From NCBI GenBank assembly GCA_014607495.2, contig CP053163.1:4568716-4632715 (forward strand): a stretch of 64,000 nucleotides of DNA, written 5' to 3'. This document shows, in pieces, positions 54,001 to 64,000 of the stretch (position 1 is the first letter of the stretch; every line of letters starts with the position of its first letter). The translations under genes and the position numbers were made by a program. Below the pieces are notes generated by a model, which was not told the DNA's origin, made no database searches, and saw nothing but the letters and a program-made list of their open reading frames with translations. Source of the stretch: Carposina sasakii. Its lineage: Eukaryota; Arthropoda; Insecta; Lepidoptera; Carposinidae.

Positions 54001-57000
54001 AACTTACTTTATTTCATGTATAGAATACGTACCCTTCGTTAAAGGTGGCCACAAAAAAACACCCTGTATAATATTTCCATAATTATATATGTAGTACACC
54101 ATTTTTTTTTTTTGCTTAGTACTCTCGACACAAGGTCTTGGTAATCTTAATATAGGCTAGGTTGATGTGTTGTAAAATATGTATGCCGAATAATACTGTT
54201 TCATAATGTTCTTAAAACTCATTTTTGCTGTTTCCAGAGAACGAAAAGAAGTTGCTCAGTGGGAACCCAAAAAGGATGTCTGGGCTACAGACCCCTCAGG
54301 TTTGTATGGGCTCAAGTTAGAGTTTCTGGAGTCATTACAAATAAAGCCACCTCTCAGCAATTGGGTTACTGTCAATAATGTAAGTATGCCATTTAATAAT
54401 ATTAACTGTTTCAAACTAAATAAATATTTTGAAAACTATCGAAAACCTCGGTTACACCCTGTATGTATGAACAAGTTTAATTTTTAATCAAAAACTCTCC
54501 AATTTTTAACTTTAACTTTTATATATATTTTTTTATAGCTATCGGGATGAAAAATAACGTTGCCAATATGTAATTTAGAAAAGAGATGGTAAAATTCGTC
54601 ATCCGAGTAATTGACCCGGTGGCTCAGTGGTTAGAGCGCTGACACGCGGAATGCAGAGGTCGTGGGTTCGATTCCCACCCGGGTGAGGAATTTTTTCCAT
54701 TTCTTTATTAATAATTTTTTAACTTTTTTGTTTAAATACAAGTTGCATATTTTATTGATTAATTCAGAATATCAACGATTTTGGCTTACTACCTGTCAGA
54801 GACGATTATGGGTAAAGGCAGGGTCTCACGATGTAGTGTTTTTAAAAAGCACTTGTGAAGCTATGTAAATATCAGAGGCGGCTCGTCCCAAAGAGCGCTG
54901 GTGCAGTGCACTCCCACCCACGAAGATTACGTAGGCAATCTATATTTCTCTATATTTATCTTTCAATTCTACTATGTTTATACAATAGTGTCTACGCGTT
55001 CGTCTCAAGTAAGTTGTAATCTTATGTATCGAGTGGAGCGCTAGCGATCGCGCTCCAATGAAACGAAATTTGGTACGATTCCTAGTACTGTAATCAATGA
55101 GTGTGAAAGAGACATACCGACATAGGCCGGCGCGTGAAACAGAAGATTTCGTATGAAAAATTAGCCTAATCTGGAGCTCTGCTCATATTAATTCGTAGTG
55201 TGCGTTTGCGGCCACTAGATGTCGCTTAGTCCGAGTTAGAACGCGATATGGTTGTCCTTAATGTGTTACATTAGGTCATCTGAATTTTAATAAGAGTGAG
55301 GTCATCATTTCATTCTAGCAATGGGTTACTCGTCATATCAAAACGAGGATGAGGGAGGACCTCAATTCGCCTCGCGAGGTACTTGCGAGGTATACCTCAT
55401 TTGAGGTGTTCACCTCATTTAACCAAAAGCAACTCTATGTAAGGGTAATAAGACAGGATATTGATTGAGTGAATGGAAATGAACCTCAAGTTCTCCTCGC
55501 GAGGTACACCTCATTTTGAGGTGTTCACCTCATTTAACCAAAAGCAACTCTATGTAAGGGTAATAAGACTGGATATTGATTGAGTGAATGGTAATAAACC
55601 TCGAGTTCTCCTCGCCTCAACACCTTACATTTGAGGTGTTCACCTCGTTTAACTAAAATATAATCTATGTCACGGTAATAAGACTTACAATCGTGACAGA
55701 TATTATTGAGTGAGTGAGAGAGCCTCGAAGACGGCGACGAGTCGACTCGCGATGTTTCGTTCTGTTCGTTCGTTCAGTGAGTGAATGAGGTGAGTGTAGA
55801 ATGAGTGAGGAGATTGCGGGTGCACGCAAATTGGAGCGCTATTTCCACCATCATAAGTATGTAAGACGAGGATGAGGTGTAAGGTGTTGTAAAATGAAAA
55901 CGAGGCCTCACTCGAATTTTGCCGCGGTGAGGTCCTCGAATGAGGTGACTCACGAGTGAGGAGCTCATCACTATTTCATTCAGTAAGGGAGTGAACACGC
56001 GCGGCGTTTCCAAACTGTAACTTTGCATGCGCTCATAGTAAAAAAAATGTGAACCCCCATCTAAAAGTATCACGATCCGCCCCTGGTAAATATAATAAGA
56101 TTTTTAAACATAAATCTTATGTAATTACCACAAGGCTCAACACACAGCCATACATTTGAGTTTCTATTTCTTGTGCCAAATTTCTAGTAATCATTTTACC
56201 TAAGCTATTTCATAACTATGATATGATTTTCTTTCATTTATTTGTAGTTTAGATGTGATCGGATAATGCTGAGAGAGATGATGGAGCTGGCTGGAAACAT
56301 TAGATTCTGCAGCGTCAAGATGGATAACTATACCGCAAATGTCATGTTCAATCACCCATTGGAAGCAGTCCAGGTATGAAGTTTAAAATCCTTTTATACT
56401 ACTTAAAACTTAGATGAATTATAATTAGATTCAGAGACAGCGCTCAAAAAATGACACGACAAATAGCTGCTCAATTGTATGGCTGGGCATCTATTGTCAT
56501 AAATTGATACAAGCAAAGTCGAGTCTTATGGTAACTACATAAGATTCAAGTTTAAAAATCTAATCTAATGCAGTTATTACGTTTACATAGATTTACTGGT
56601 GCCACTTTATAAAGATTTCATAATGAAACCCCGCCTCTACCTATAAACACGTCACTGACTTAAAAGCACTAGGTAGTGTATTTTTTGTTGTATGTCTTAT
56701 TTGTTGATTGTATATTTTTTTCATGTGCAAATTTTCTATATATCTTATTTTTTATTTAAACTGACGAACGTGCGTGAAGAATATCATGAAAGTAGATGAA
56801 GTAAAGAGATGTGTCAGGATCATAGCAAATGGAGATCCATGATCTCTGCCTACCCCTCTGGGAAAGAGGCGTGGTTTTTATGTATGTATGTAATTTTCTA
56901 TGTCCTATAATATATGTATGATTGTCATAATTATTATTTGTTACAATTTTTTTTCTATTTCCTTTTTGTTAATTATCATTTTTCTATTTGTGAATTGTCA

Positions 57001-60000
57001 TTTCTTTCTGTTACCTACCGAATTGTTCTTGTTCAGTTTTATACATGTAACCCTTTTATTTCTCTCGATTTCAGGGTTTCATATTGTTTGTGTGATAAAT
57101 AAATAAGTCTAGACAAAAACGACATATTTTGCAATGTGTCTTATGTGTCAAATTTTGTCCAAATACATTCCGCCATCTTGAGTTTCAAACTTCTATAAAT
57201 CTTAATTTTTTTTAGGCTGTGTCAATGTTTGACAAACAAAAACTACATGGTAAAGAGCTGTCTGTGAAAATGCCGATAGTGCCACCAGACATTTACAACA
57301 TAGTTCCAAACGGATTTACGAATCTCGGTCCAGGACTTGGCGCAAACGGCAGACCCCTTAATGACATTGTCAGGCATTTTACAAAATTTTCCAGGGGGCA
57401 GGAAAACATGATCAATAAAAATATATTCATTCATCCCGATGACAAAGAATTTAATAATGCACAAATCAATATTAAGAAGGAAAGCCCATCGATTGTAGAC
57501 TCAGCAAAGGATTCTCCTGCAAGCGAAAATGGTTCCTCATCTAGAAATGTTAATGATGAAAATCAGTTAAAAAGTCCGTATTGGTCGCAGATAGCAAACC
57601 AGAATAAAACTGTATCAGACAGTGTTAATTCAAGTTACAAGCAAAATACTGGAAAAACTATTGCTACATTAGTGAATAGACCAGTTGATCCAAGAATGCG
57701 TGTCGCAGTTAATGTTGGTCCAGGGCCTATGGGGATGGGTGGGCCAATGTCTGGCCCAAGAGGCCCAATACCAGGCCCAAGGGGCCCTATACCTGGCCCA
57801 AGGGGCCCAATACCTGGCCCAAGGGGCCGAATGCCCGGTCCAGGTCCAATGATGGGTCCAGTTGGTCCAATGCCAGGCACTTCAGGACCGATTCCATTCC
57901 CAAATGGAAATGGACAAGGTAACATGTGGAATGCAGGTTATGGTGGACCTATGGGAGGTGCACCTATGGGAGGTGGTCCAATGCCTGGCTCAGGTTGGGC
58001 AAATGCAGGGCCAGTTGTTGGCCCAATGTATGGTCCAGGCCAAGGCCCAGGATTTGGTCCTGGAAATTCATCTTCTTGTGTCGAGCTTAGTAATGTAAGT
58101 ATTGTTAAAAAAAAAAAGATTTGTTTCGTTCTCAAAAGTACACAATGTTATTGGTATTATTGTAATGGTAAGTATTGGTCGTAGTTTTTGTTGCATAAAG
58201 GTTCGTTGAATATTAAATTAGATTTCCCCAAACAATAAAAAACAAATGCTGACCAAAGGAAGAGTGGGAAATTACGGAAGATTTTCTTTGTAATCCAATG
58301 GAGTTTATTGTAGTCCTCTGTCACCGGGGCACTGTTCTTATATCTTCACGTTGATTTGATAGCACACACATGAAATCACTGGTGGTTTCTTAGAAATCCA
58401 TGAAAATTTAAATTATTTGCGGTTTTTTTACTGTTGCGTCCGCGTTGCCGTCATTCGAACTGAACTTGAGCGGGCCCAGCGGGGGGGGGGGGGGAAATAG
58501 ATGGCGTAGTTGGTTGAAGAATGCCTTGGTCGGATACCTAACAGTATCAAATGTAACATAACTAACAATAGATCTATACGCTCAAAATAACCTAATTCTG
58601 AAACCGTACCTAGGCGTCCGATAAGAAAGAGTTTAAAAAATGACATCATAAGAAAGAGTTTCAAAAATCAAAATTTTATGCGGACGAACTTGTAGGCGTC
58701 CTTTAGGCTATATTTTTTTATTGGAACGAAGTTCCTTACGGCAGGCTTGGAGGAGATAGGGATTTTGCTGCGCGACTGAACTGAAAAAAATGTGATAGTA
58801 AAACCGTAAGAAAAAGTGCGTGGAATAAAACCGTTAAATGAGACGTGCGCTGGCGCGACAGTCGTATACACAAGCGAGTAGTGTATAATACATTTCTCTT
58901 TCTCCCTCTTTCTTTTCGTTCTCTCATCCCTTCTCTCTCTATTACTACTCCACCCCGCCAATGCATAGTATATACTAATGAATTCACGGACAAGCACGTG
59001 GCGAATACTCACATTATAGATACATTTTAAACCTAAATAAAATTGAGCACGATTTTTCTTTTGCAAATTGTGTCGATTCTACATTAGCCGAAGGAATTTC
59101 GTTCCTACCTGGTGTCCCACGACACCACATTTAATTATATGTATAGATTACTGATTGGCTGTATTTCATTATTTATAGCAATACTAGCCTCTATGGTCTC
59201 CGTGAACTTTATAGCCTATATGTTATTGTTATTCTGATGTATTTTACAATTTTTATTATTGGTGGTTCTTTCCCATCTGTATATTTCGTCGGGAAATAAT
59301 TATTTGAGCTGTTATATAAATATTTGAGTAGTTATTATGATCAGTTGTAAAAATATATGGGCAGTTATTTATTTTATAGCAGGTTATTAAAATAATACAG
59401 CAGTAAAACACAGGCAGTAATAAAAATACAATTGGTTGATTATTTCGTCTTAAATGTCAGTACTAAATATACGTAAGCAGACCAATAAATAAATGGTCAG
59501 TAAAATGATTGAATGGGCAGTTAGATAAATTGTTCGGCAGTTCGGGGAGCGGAAACATTCGAGCAGTTAGATGACACGGAGCTTAGAGCGTAAGCGACCA
59601 ATAAAATTACTTGGTCGCGTGTCGATGGGACGAAGTCTACATTGAATTCATTACCTATTTGGTTTATTATCAGGCGTGTGAGTACATTGATGTCAATATG
59701 TCCTTGTTTGTAACTGTTATTTATTAATTCCACGTCGTCGCATGCATCCTAACATCCCCGGGTTTGCCTTTTGTAATTTTTTCGCTGATACAAATTTCTA
59801 AATTTTTATTTATTCATTTGCTGTTTATTGCCTACATTCTTCACGCTTCTGGATTTATTCAACTAAATATGTACTTCACCTAGTCTAAGGAATAAAATTA
59901 ATCTGTATCGTGTTGTGCTCATCGTTATAAAGCCCACATTATCATTAGGTACTAAATTTTACTGAAGAATACATTTTAACACCTCATTGTATAAGGAACT

Positions 60001-61125
60001 GCTTAAAATAATTTTCTTACCGACTTGTTAACTGACTACCCGTAACTGCTCATTTAACTATTCTACTGCCCAAGTATTTATTTTACGACCCGTTTTATAT
60101 TTTTTTACGACTCATTTTTGTTTACTGCTCAGTTTTAACTGCCGAACTTATTATCAAACATACATTTTAATATTTTCTACTTACCAAAACTGCTATTTAG
60201 AACTGCCCAGTTAAATCAGTGCCTATTTCGTCACACTAATCATTAGTCAATACCTAAATAAAATGCATCCTATTTGTCTAATACTTATGATTATAATGAT
60301 ATTTCCAGCTACCCCCAAACACAACGTTCACATTTCTCTGCGAGCAATTGTCTCAAGTGGGACAAGTGTTGTCACTTCAGTTCACGACGCAGGGCTGTGC
60401 GGTCGTGCGGTTTGCTAATCCGATGCAAGCGCAGCAATGTTTCCGTATCCTTTTTGTGAAACTTTATTTACACTTCGTTTCAGGTATAAAAAGTTCTCTT
60501 GCAGGTGCGTAGGCTAATATGTTTGTAACTTATACACTGTTTTTATTTTATTCAGTTTCAGTCGCTTCCCACATAATCACGTCACTGCTTCCCACTGTTT
60601 GTCTCTATGCTAAAGCTGCAGCGGCTTTTATGCATTTCATCATCAGCCTATTGCAATCCACTGCTGGACGTAGGCCTCCCCCGGGCACGCCACAAGACTG
60701 CCATGGGGGTATTTGCCCATAGTCACCACGCTGGGCAGGCGGGTTGGTGACCGCAGTTTATATTTTAGACTATGTTGTCAACACGGGAGGCGCTGCTGCC
60801 CACCTCTCGGAAACCCTTAATCGCCTCGTACGATACCCACGGGCAGACGAATACGAATTCTACTCTGCCGGCACCACGCGGCCAATATGCATTTATTGTC
60901 TTTTATTTAAATAGATAAAGTGATTATAGAGAAACTATAGTAGACCCGCTGCGGTAAACAAGGATGTATTATGATGCTGATGCGAAATTCTACTTTACAC
61001 GGACGAAGTCGTGGGTTGCCGCTTGTAAATGTATTTTTTAACAAAATATTCCTTGATTCGCAATTTCAGAGAAATATGATAACATGCTCGCAGATGGTTA
61101 TGTAATTAAAGTGGCGTTCGTGTAG
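48061..61125 (+). CDS. hnRNP M/rumpelstiltskin-like RNA-binding protein, eight coding exons
   Basis: Exons 48061-48255, 48442-48610, 53294-53360, 54238-54379, 56248-56373, 57216-58094, 60309-60444 and 61070-61125 (589 aa). All junctions are GT/AG and all phases agree. RRM1 is about residues 42-115 (IYLESLPEDWTTKQI). RRM2 is about 185-252 (LREMMELAGNIRFCSVKMD, then AVSMFDKQKLHGKELSVKM). RRM3 runs from about 521 to the last residue (VELSNLPPNTTFTFL, CAVVRFANPMQA). Between RRM2 and RRM3 is a Gly/Pro/Met-rich linker (about 402-516) with tandem GPRGPIP units. A C-terminal RRM3 and an AVSMF...VKM end to RRM2 followed by a glycine-rich linker match the hnRNP M plan. RRM1 and RRM2 are diverged, so RNA-contact residues may be altered. 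Likely nuclear, in splicing or mRNA localisation. Introns 2 and 4 are packed with transposons. Confidence 0.85.
49708..51015 (-). mobile_element. maT-type mariner (DD37D), apparently complete
   Basis: 1,308 bp, flanked by TA on both sides. The ~27-bp inverted ends begin CCTAGTCAGTGCTTAAATTC on the left and CCTAGTCGGTTCTTAAATAC on the right (read inward). Removing it and one TA restores the reading frame of the LINE. Size and termini fit an intact maT element. Confidence 0.88.
49833..50873 (-). CDS. maT mariner transposase, intact (346 aa)
   Basis: An uninterrupted transposase of full length. The N-terminal bipartite helix-turn-helix region (about 10-110) is divided by an NGRPR linker (58-62). 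The catalytic triad is D151 in ILFTDEKIF, D247 in FQQDSAPAH and D285 in PDLNPLDY, with 37 residues between the last two; this spacing defines the maT family. It would cut at TA targets and bind the element's own ~27-bp ends. ATG at 50873 is the first Met of the frame. An intact frame, recognisable TIRs and a TA duplication together suggest recent or current competence. Confidence 0.93.
   Translation of the reverse strand: MEWTCKEDRVAVIALHRCGHPPKTIFNLLQKLKLTKRIVYRTIKRYNETSSVDDKKRNGRPRSVRTPGVIKAIKARIASNPVRKQKLMALEMGLTRSTVKKVLNEDLGLRAYRKKSGHLLNARLIAMRAKKCKVLLKRYARNGHRDILFTDEKIFNIEEKYNKQNDRVYATSSAAAGNAIPRVQHGHHPSSIMIWLGVSYYGPTEVHFCEKGVKTSAKVYQDTVLDRIVKDLPQTLFGGRPFVFQQDSAPAHKAKTTQEWFERQNIELIRHQDWPSSSPDLNPLDYKIWQELEDKVCSKPHKNLSSLKSSLIKAEADIDMNMVRAAIDDWPRRLKACVKNGGNHFE
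53510..54185 (+). mobile_element. SINE of the 43569 family, split by a MITE
   Basis: The head part (to 53680, with GGGTTCTAATCCCGG as B box) and tail part (54105-54185, AGTACTCTCGACACAAGGTC) are separated by the MITE at 53681-54068. Older than its relatives at 43569 and 46312, judging by mismatches. Confidence 0.6.
53681..54068 (+). mobile_element. TA-flanked MITE inserted in a SINE
   Basis: Termini TACAGGGTGATTTTTGG and the inverted CACCCTGTA, with TA at each side. Non-coding, with an A/T homopolymer stretch around 53955-53980. Related copies: 25543-25832, its duplicate, and a fragment at 43305-43380. Confidence 0.7.
54613..54685 (+). repeat. tRNA-like SINE head (pseudo-tRNA)
   Basis: Acceptor (GACCCGG/CCGGGTG, six of seven pairs), D arm (GCTC/GAGC) and T arm (GTGGG TTCGATT CCCAC) can form, but the anticodon stem pairs poorly. 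Similar copies with the same ~80-bp left flank at 62307-62377 and a partial one at about 62022-62069 show it is a dispersed SINE. I would not call it a functional tRNA. Confidence 0.65.
54873..56085 (+). mobile_element. Non-autonomous hAT-like element with perfect 8-bp TSD
   Basis: 1,213 bp. It begins CAGAGGCGGCTCG and ends GATCCGCCCCTG (inverse CAGGGGCGGATC). The identical 8-mers GTAAATAT sit at 54865-54872 and 56086-56093. It lies in intron 4 of the hnRNP M-like gene. No transposase frame. Internally it has a 115-bp minisatellite (three units). Confidence 0.85.
55330..55725. repeat. 115-bp minisatellite inside the hAT-like element
   Basis: About three units with AACCAAAAGCAACTCTATG (55421, 55536 and a diverged third at 55651), alternating with GAGGTGTTCACCTC palindromes and GGATATTGATTGAGTGAATG. 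Confidence 0.8.
58095..60308. other. Intron 6 of the hnRNP M-like gene
   Basis: Holds a G14 run (58481-58494), a ~400-base repeat bounded by inverted GGAACGAAGTTCC/GGAATTTCGTTCC-type sequence (about 58720-59120) and an array of degenerate CAGTTA motifs (about 59280-60215). A reverse-strand 70-codon frame at 59521-59733 with a CCCGGGGATGTTAGGATGC sequence upstream could be a retrotransposon LTR edge but is not assignable. No extra exon found. Confidence 0.4.
59280..60215. repeat. Inverted arrays of degenerate (G)GCAGTTA motifs
   Basis: From about 59,300 to 59,580 the motif GCAGTTA/GCAGTAA recurs roughly every 17-40 bases on the plus strand. From about 59,995 to 60,215 the inverse (TAACTGC, TACTGCCC) recurs in the same way. 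Inverted subterminal motif arrays are typical of some DNA transposons. The exact ends and family are not clear. Confidence 0.4.
60634..60895 (-). repeat. Dispersed LINE/SINE-end repeat in intron 7
   Basis: Begins CAGCCTATTGCAATCCACTG, continues with GGACGTAGGCCTCCCCC, and ends CTGCCGGCACCACGCGGCC. A copy of the same family is at about 41945-42170. Confidence 0.6.
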
Positions 61126-61302
61126 TAATATGTGGTGGTAAGGCGATTAGGTAAGACATACTCAGTACGCCCAAATGGCTATCCAAGTAAGTATGATTAT
61201 TTCACTTTTTATGATTATAGTGATGATTTTAGTGCACTTTTCTTCTATGCTGCTCTGGGAGTGAAAAAAAAAAGGTATAATACTACAGCTGCTTCTCTTC
61301 CC

Positions 61303-61510
61303 AGGCATACTGTACAAGCCAGTAGAGGGACAAGAGGGTCTTGGTGTTTTGTAGGCGATAGGCTGACCACCTGTCACTACTAACCGAACTTGTACATCTC
61401 AACTATACCCTCAAAATTGGTCAGAAGTGGCACCATGTGGTCCTATCGGCCCTTGGTACTCTGCCTACCCCGTAAGGAATAAAGGCGTGATTATTTGTAT
61501 TGTATTGTAT
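61303..61510 (+). repeat. Dispersed repeat copy B (pair with 368-575)
   Basis: Same orientation and nearly the same length as 368-575, with a TTGTATTGTAT tail instead of TATG units. Confidence 0.6.
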
Positions 61511-62426
61511 TTCTTTTAAAAAAATATTACCTAAAATTTGATTTTTTTTTTAAATTTCTTTAAATCACCTGCATTTAGACTGAAATATGCGCAATTCGAT
61601 GAAATATTATGGTATAAATAAATTTTGTGTCAAACTCCATTAATAAAAGTACAATAAATTTTTTGTTCATTTTTCGACCTACCAAAAACTGGCTACTTTA
61701 ATAATTTTTTGCTCAGAAACTATCAATAAAATTGATAGGTGGTTTGTTCTAGCGAATTGGTTCTCTCGTCGAACTACGTCGATATACGGGAACAGCTAGA
61801 GATGTCCATTTTTCGGGGTCTTCAGAACACTGCGACATCTCGTTACTCCAGCACAAGCATATGCTGTCTCACACAGTCCATTCAACACTTAGGTCTACCT
61901 CTTCCTCTATATCCATCCTTCGATATTTATGCTCAATTCTCTCTAAAATATGCCTTTTATCTTGTATCTCGTCGCTTTACATAATAATAATAAAATATTC
62001 GCACATTTCACAACACTATTAACGTGGCACGGAATGCAGAGGTCGTGGGTTCGATTCCCACCCGGGTGAGGAATTTTTTCCATTTTTTTATTAATAATTT
62101 TATAATATCTTGACTAAGATAAAAATACTTATCCATAATATAATCCGTTAGGATATGGTTGATCGTTTCATCATTAAAACATTATGCTGAGGGATTCAGC
62201 TTTGTTTGCAGAGATTTGGCTTTTGTATAGCTATCGGGATGAAAAAATAACGTTTCCAATAATGTAATTTCAAAAAGAGATGGTAAAATTCATCATCCGA
62301 GTAATTGACCCGGCGGCTCAGTGGTAAGAGCGCTGGCACGGAATGCAGAGGTCGTGGGTTCGATTCCCACCCGGGTGAGGATTTTTTTCCATTTCTTTAT
62401 TAATAATTATATTATATTATTACCGT

Positions 62427-62624
62427 AGTCCCACAGTAAGATCCCTAAGGTCTTGTGTCGTGGGTACTAAGCAACGGTATATAAATACATAGATTAGTAT
62501 AGAAACATCCATGACTTGGAAATAAACATCGATATTCATATCAATGTTTGTACCTACCGGGATTCGAACCCAGGACCTATGGCGTCGCAGGCAGGGTCAC
62601 TACCTACTACACCAATCGGCCGTT
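62427..62624 (-). mobile_element. tRNA-headed SINE, reverse copy
   Basis: Inverse of 43569-43825, with GGGATTCGAACCCAGGACC as inverted B box and the CCAATCGGCCG head at its right end. Close in sequence to the copy at 46312-46548. Confidence 0.75.
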
Positions 62625-62815
62625 AAATGTCCGTACTAAGATGAACGGTTATTTCGCAACTTGTCTGTACTTAATGTAACAAGTTACTCTATAAAAAAGT
62701 TGATCTTCATAGATTAATTGAAGCCTGCAAGGTTATTAAGAATGTTCTATATTCAACTAACTAATGTTATTTTTGTAATTACAGGTTCCAGACGTCTTGA
62801 GTTGTGAGTATATAA

Positions 62816-63146
62816 TCTATACATATAATAAAAATGTAACGGATCGCTGTCTGTACATGGAAGATATATAAGAAAAAATATTATACAAATACCTTTATCA
62901 ACGCAATAGTACCCAAAACAATTATTTTTGGAATTTTTGTCTGTTTGTCGGTTTGTCTGTGCGTTTGTGCACGCTAATCTCGGAACGGCTGAACCGATTT
63001 CGATGCGGTTTTCAGGAATATATTGTGACAGGTCCCACTTAACATATAGGCTACTTTTTATCACGGGAAAATGTTTTTATCCCGGATAATTTCGACATTT
63101 TGTTTTTTCTGTAGTCCACGCGGACAGAGTCGCGGGCGTCCACTAG
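62816..63146 (+). mobile_element. Non-autonomous Helitron-like element (longest copy)
   Basis: 331 bp between A and T, as Helitrons insert. 5' end TCTATACATATAATAAAA; 3' end CGCGGACAGAGTCGCGGGCG hairpin then TCCACTAG. Internal phrases GAACGGCTGAACCGATTTCG and CATATAGGCTACTTTTTATC are shared with 24957-25165. Confidence 0.65.
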
Positions 63147-64000
63147 TATGAAATAAAATGTGAGTATGGTTTGTGGTATTTTGGTACACGGCCGTATTGT
63201 AACGTGTTCGTTGCGAATGTTGCATTACACCGTGAACCGTCAGTCAGTATCCGCCTTAAGATTTAATTTAACGTAGCTCAATTGGCTGTGCGTCCGCGCA
63301 TTTCGAGATATGTACGTTACGCAGGACATGCGGTCAAAATGGTACGGATATAATGCGCCTACGATTCTATAAGTCTGTGGGACTAGCACGAACCTCTCTA
63401 AAGTATGTAACGCTATCGTCAAACTGTCAAATCTCATTAGTTTTGCTTGCGAGTACTTACTCGAACCTATACTTCACATGCCGTCTCATTATTTTTGTGC
63501 ATTTTATTTGTAAATTGGTTGTCATATTTGATCGTCGCCTCACTTTATAGAAAATGAATCATCGCATTGGTCGAACATTTATACAAACAGCAGATATACA
63601 TAAATAAACTCATTTTTTAAAGTCAAATGGCTGTTGTTGGGTTCGACTGACCTTACAGACTAAATTGAGACCAGTGAAGAAAATATATTTATATTATAAG
63701 ATAAAGAATTCGATGTTCTTCAGAAGTTACAAAGGATTCACACACGTGGCCAAAATTGATTGCTGCTTTTTAATGATTAAGTAAGTAGTTTTAACAGGTT
63801 TTCTTTTAATTTAAGTTTGAGGATAATATTTGGTACCTACACTACATAATTCTATACTTACTTTGATTTATTAACTAGGTATTTATTGAATGAAGTGATT
63901 TTGATTATTATTTGTTATGTAGGTCACTATACAATTTTTTTTTTTTTTTTTGTCAAATAATATGAAGGATCATTTATTTATCTATAATTATTTACAATAA

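Larger units (their letters stand above)
61126..64000. other. Downstream flank of the hnRNP M-like gene
   Basis: Non-coding as far as I can see. Contains the repeat pair member 61303-61510, pseudo-tRNA SINE heads (62022-62069 and 62307-62377), a reversed SINE (62427-62624) and a Helitron-like element (62816-63146). Unique AT-rich sequence continues to the end. The gene's polyadenylation site was not located. Confidence 0.55.

Noticed and set aside
54613..54685. Possible functional tRNA gene
   Set aside because: The anticodon stem pairs poorly, and related copies at 62307 and 62022 share the same non-tRNA flanks, so it is a SINE head.
57635..57925. 96-codon minus-strand frame rich in GPG
   Set aside because: Antisense shadow of the Gly/Pro repeat region of the hnRNP M-like exon 6.
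1..64000. CRISPR arrays, rRNA genes, bacterial-type operons
   Set aside because: No regularly spaced identical repeats with unique spacers, no rRNA signature, and clear spliceosomal introns throughout; the DNA is eukaryotic.

Overview
The window looks like nuclear DNA of a moth or butterfly (Lepidoptera). It is AT-rich and intron-rich. It is littered with short repeats seen repeatedly in lepidopteran genomes: Helitron-like elements beginning TCTATACATATAATAAAA and ending in a GC hairpin plus CTAG, tRNA-headed SINEs, and TA-flanked MITEs with CAGGGTG termini. Most open frames are chance frames. Splicing by eye gives three host genes.

Host genes. (1) A four-transmembrane protein of unassigned family, + strand, five coding exons between 5197 and 39731 (360 aa), with a 31.6-kb first intron. 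(2) Survival motor neuron (SMN), - strand, six coding exons between 46042 and 42789 (271 aa), with Gemin2-binding, Tudor, proline-rich and YG-box parts all visible. (3) A divergent hnRNP M/rumpelstiltskin-like RNA-binding protein, + strand, eight coding exons between 48061 and 61125 (589 aa), with three RRM-like domains. Genes 2 and 3 are head to head, separated by about 2 kb that carries a triplicated ~0.4-kb repeat. Exon phases agree at every junction of all three genes.

The main mobile element is a full-length Polinton/Maverick (11145-24797, 13,653 bp) in intron 1 of gene 1, in the same orientation as the gene. It starts AGT and ends ACT, is flanked by a perfect 6-bp target duplication (ACTGTT), and has ~1.66-kb terminal inverted repeats that are almost identical. 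Inside, in order, are a protein-primed family B DNA polymerase, a packaging ATPase, a small basic hydrophobic-tailed protein, a conserved Polinton ORF, a DDE integrase with a chromodomain, a candidate penton/minor capsid protein, a glycine-rich virion-protein candidate, a double-jelly-roll major capsid protein and an adenain-like protease. This is the gene set of a virus-like self-synthesising transposon. Each inverted repeat also carries its own genes: an inward spliced gene and, on the opposite strand, an outward frame with an internal peptide duplication whose two halves differ largely at synonymous sites. The polymerase, the protease and one copy of the inward gene appear broken at homopolymer runs.

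A 3.69-kb segment containing the last 701 bp of the Polinton and its right flank is tandemly duplicated (24097-27782 and 27790-31472) with only four differences seen. Intron 2 of gene 3 holds a nest of transposons: a hAT relic, a second hAT-like element, an RTE-type LINE fragment, and an apparently intact maT-type (DD37D) mariner. Intron 4 holds a 1.2-kb hAT-like element with a perfect 8-bp target duplication.
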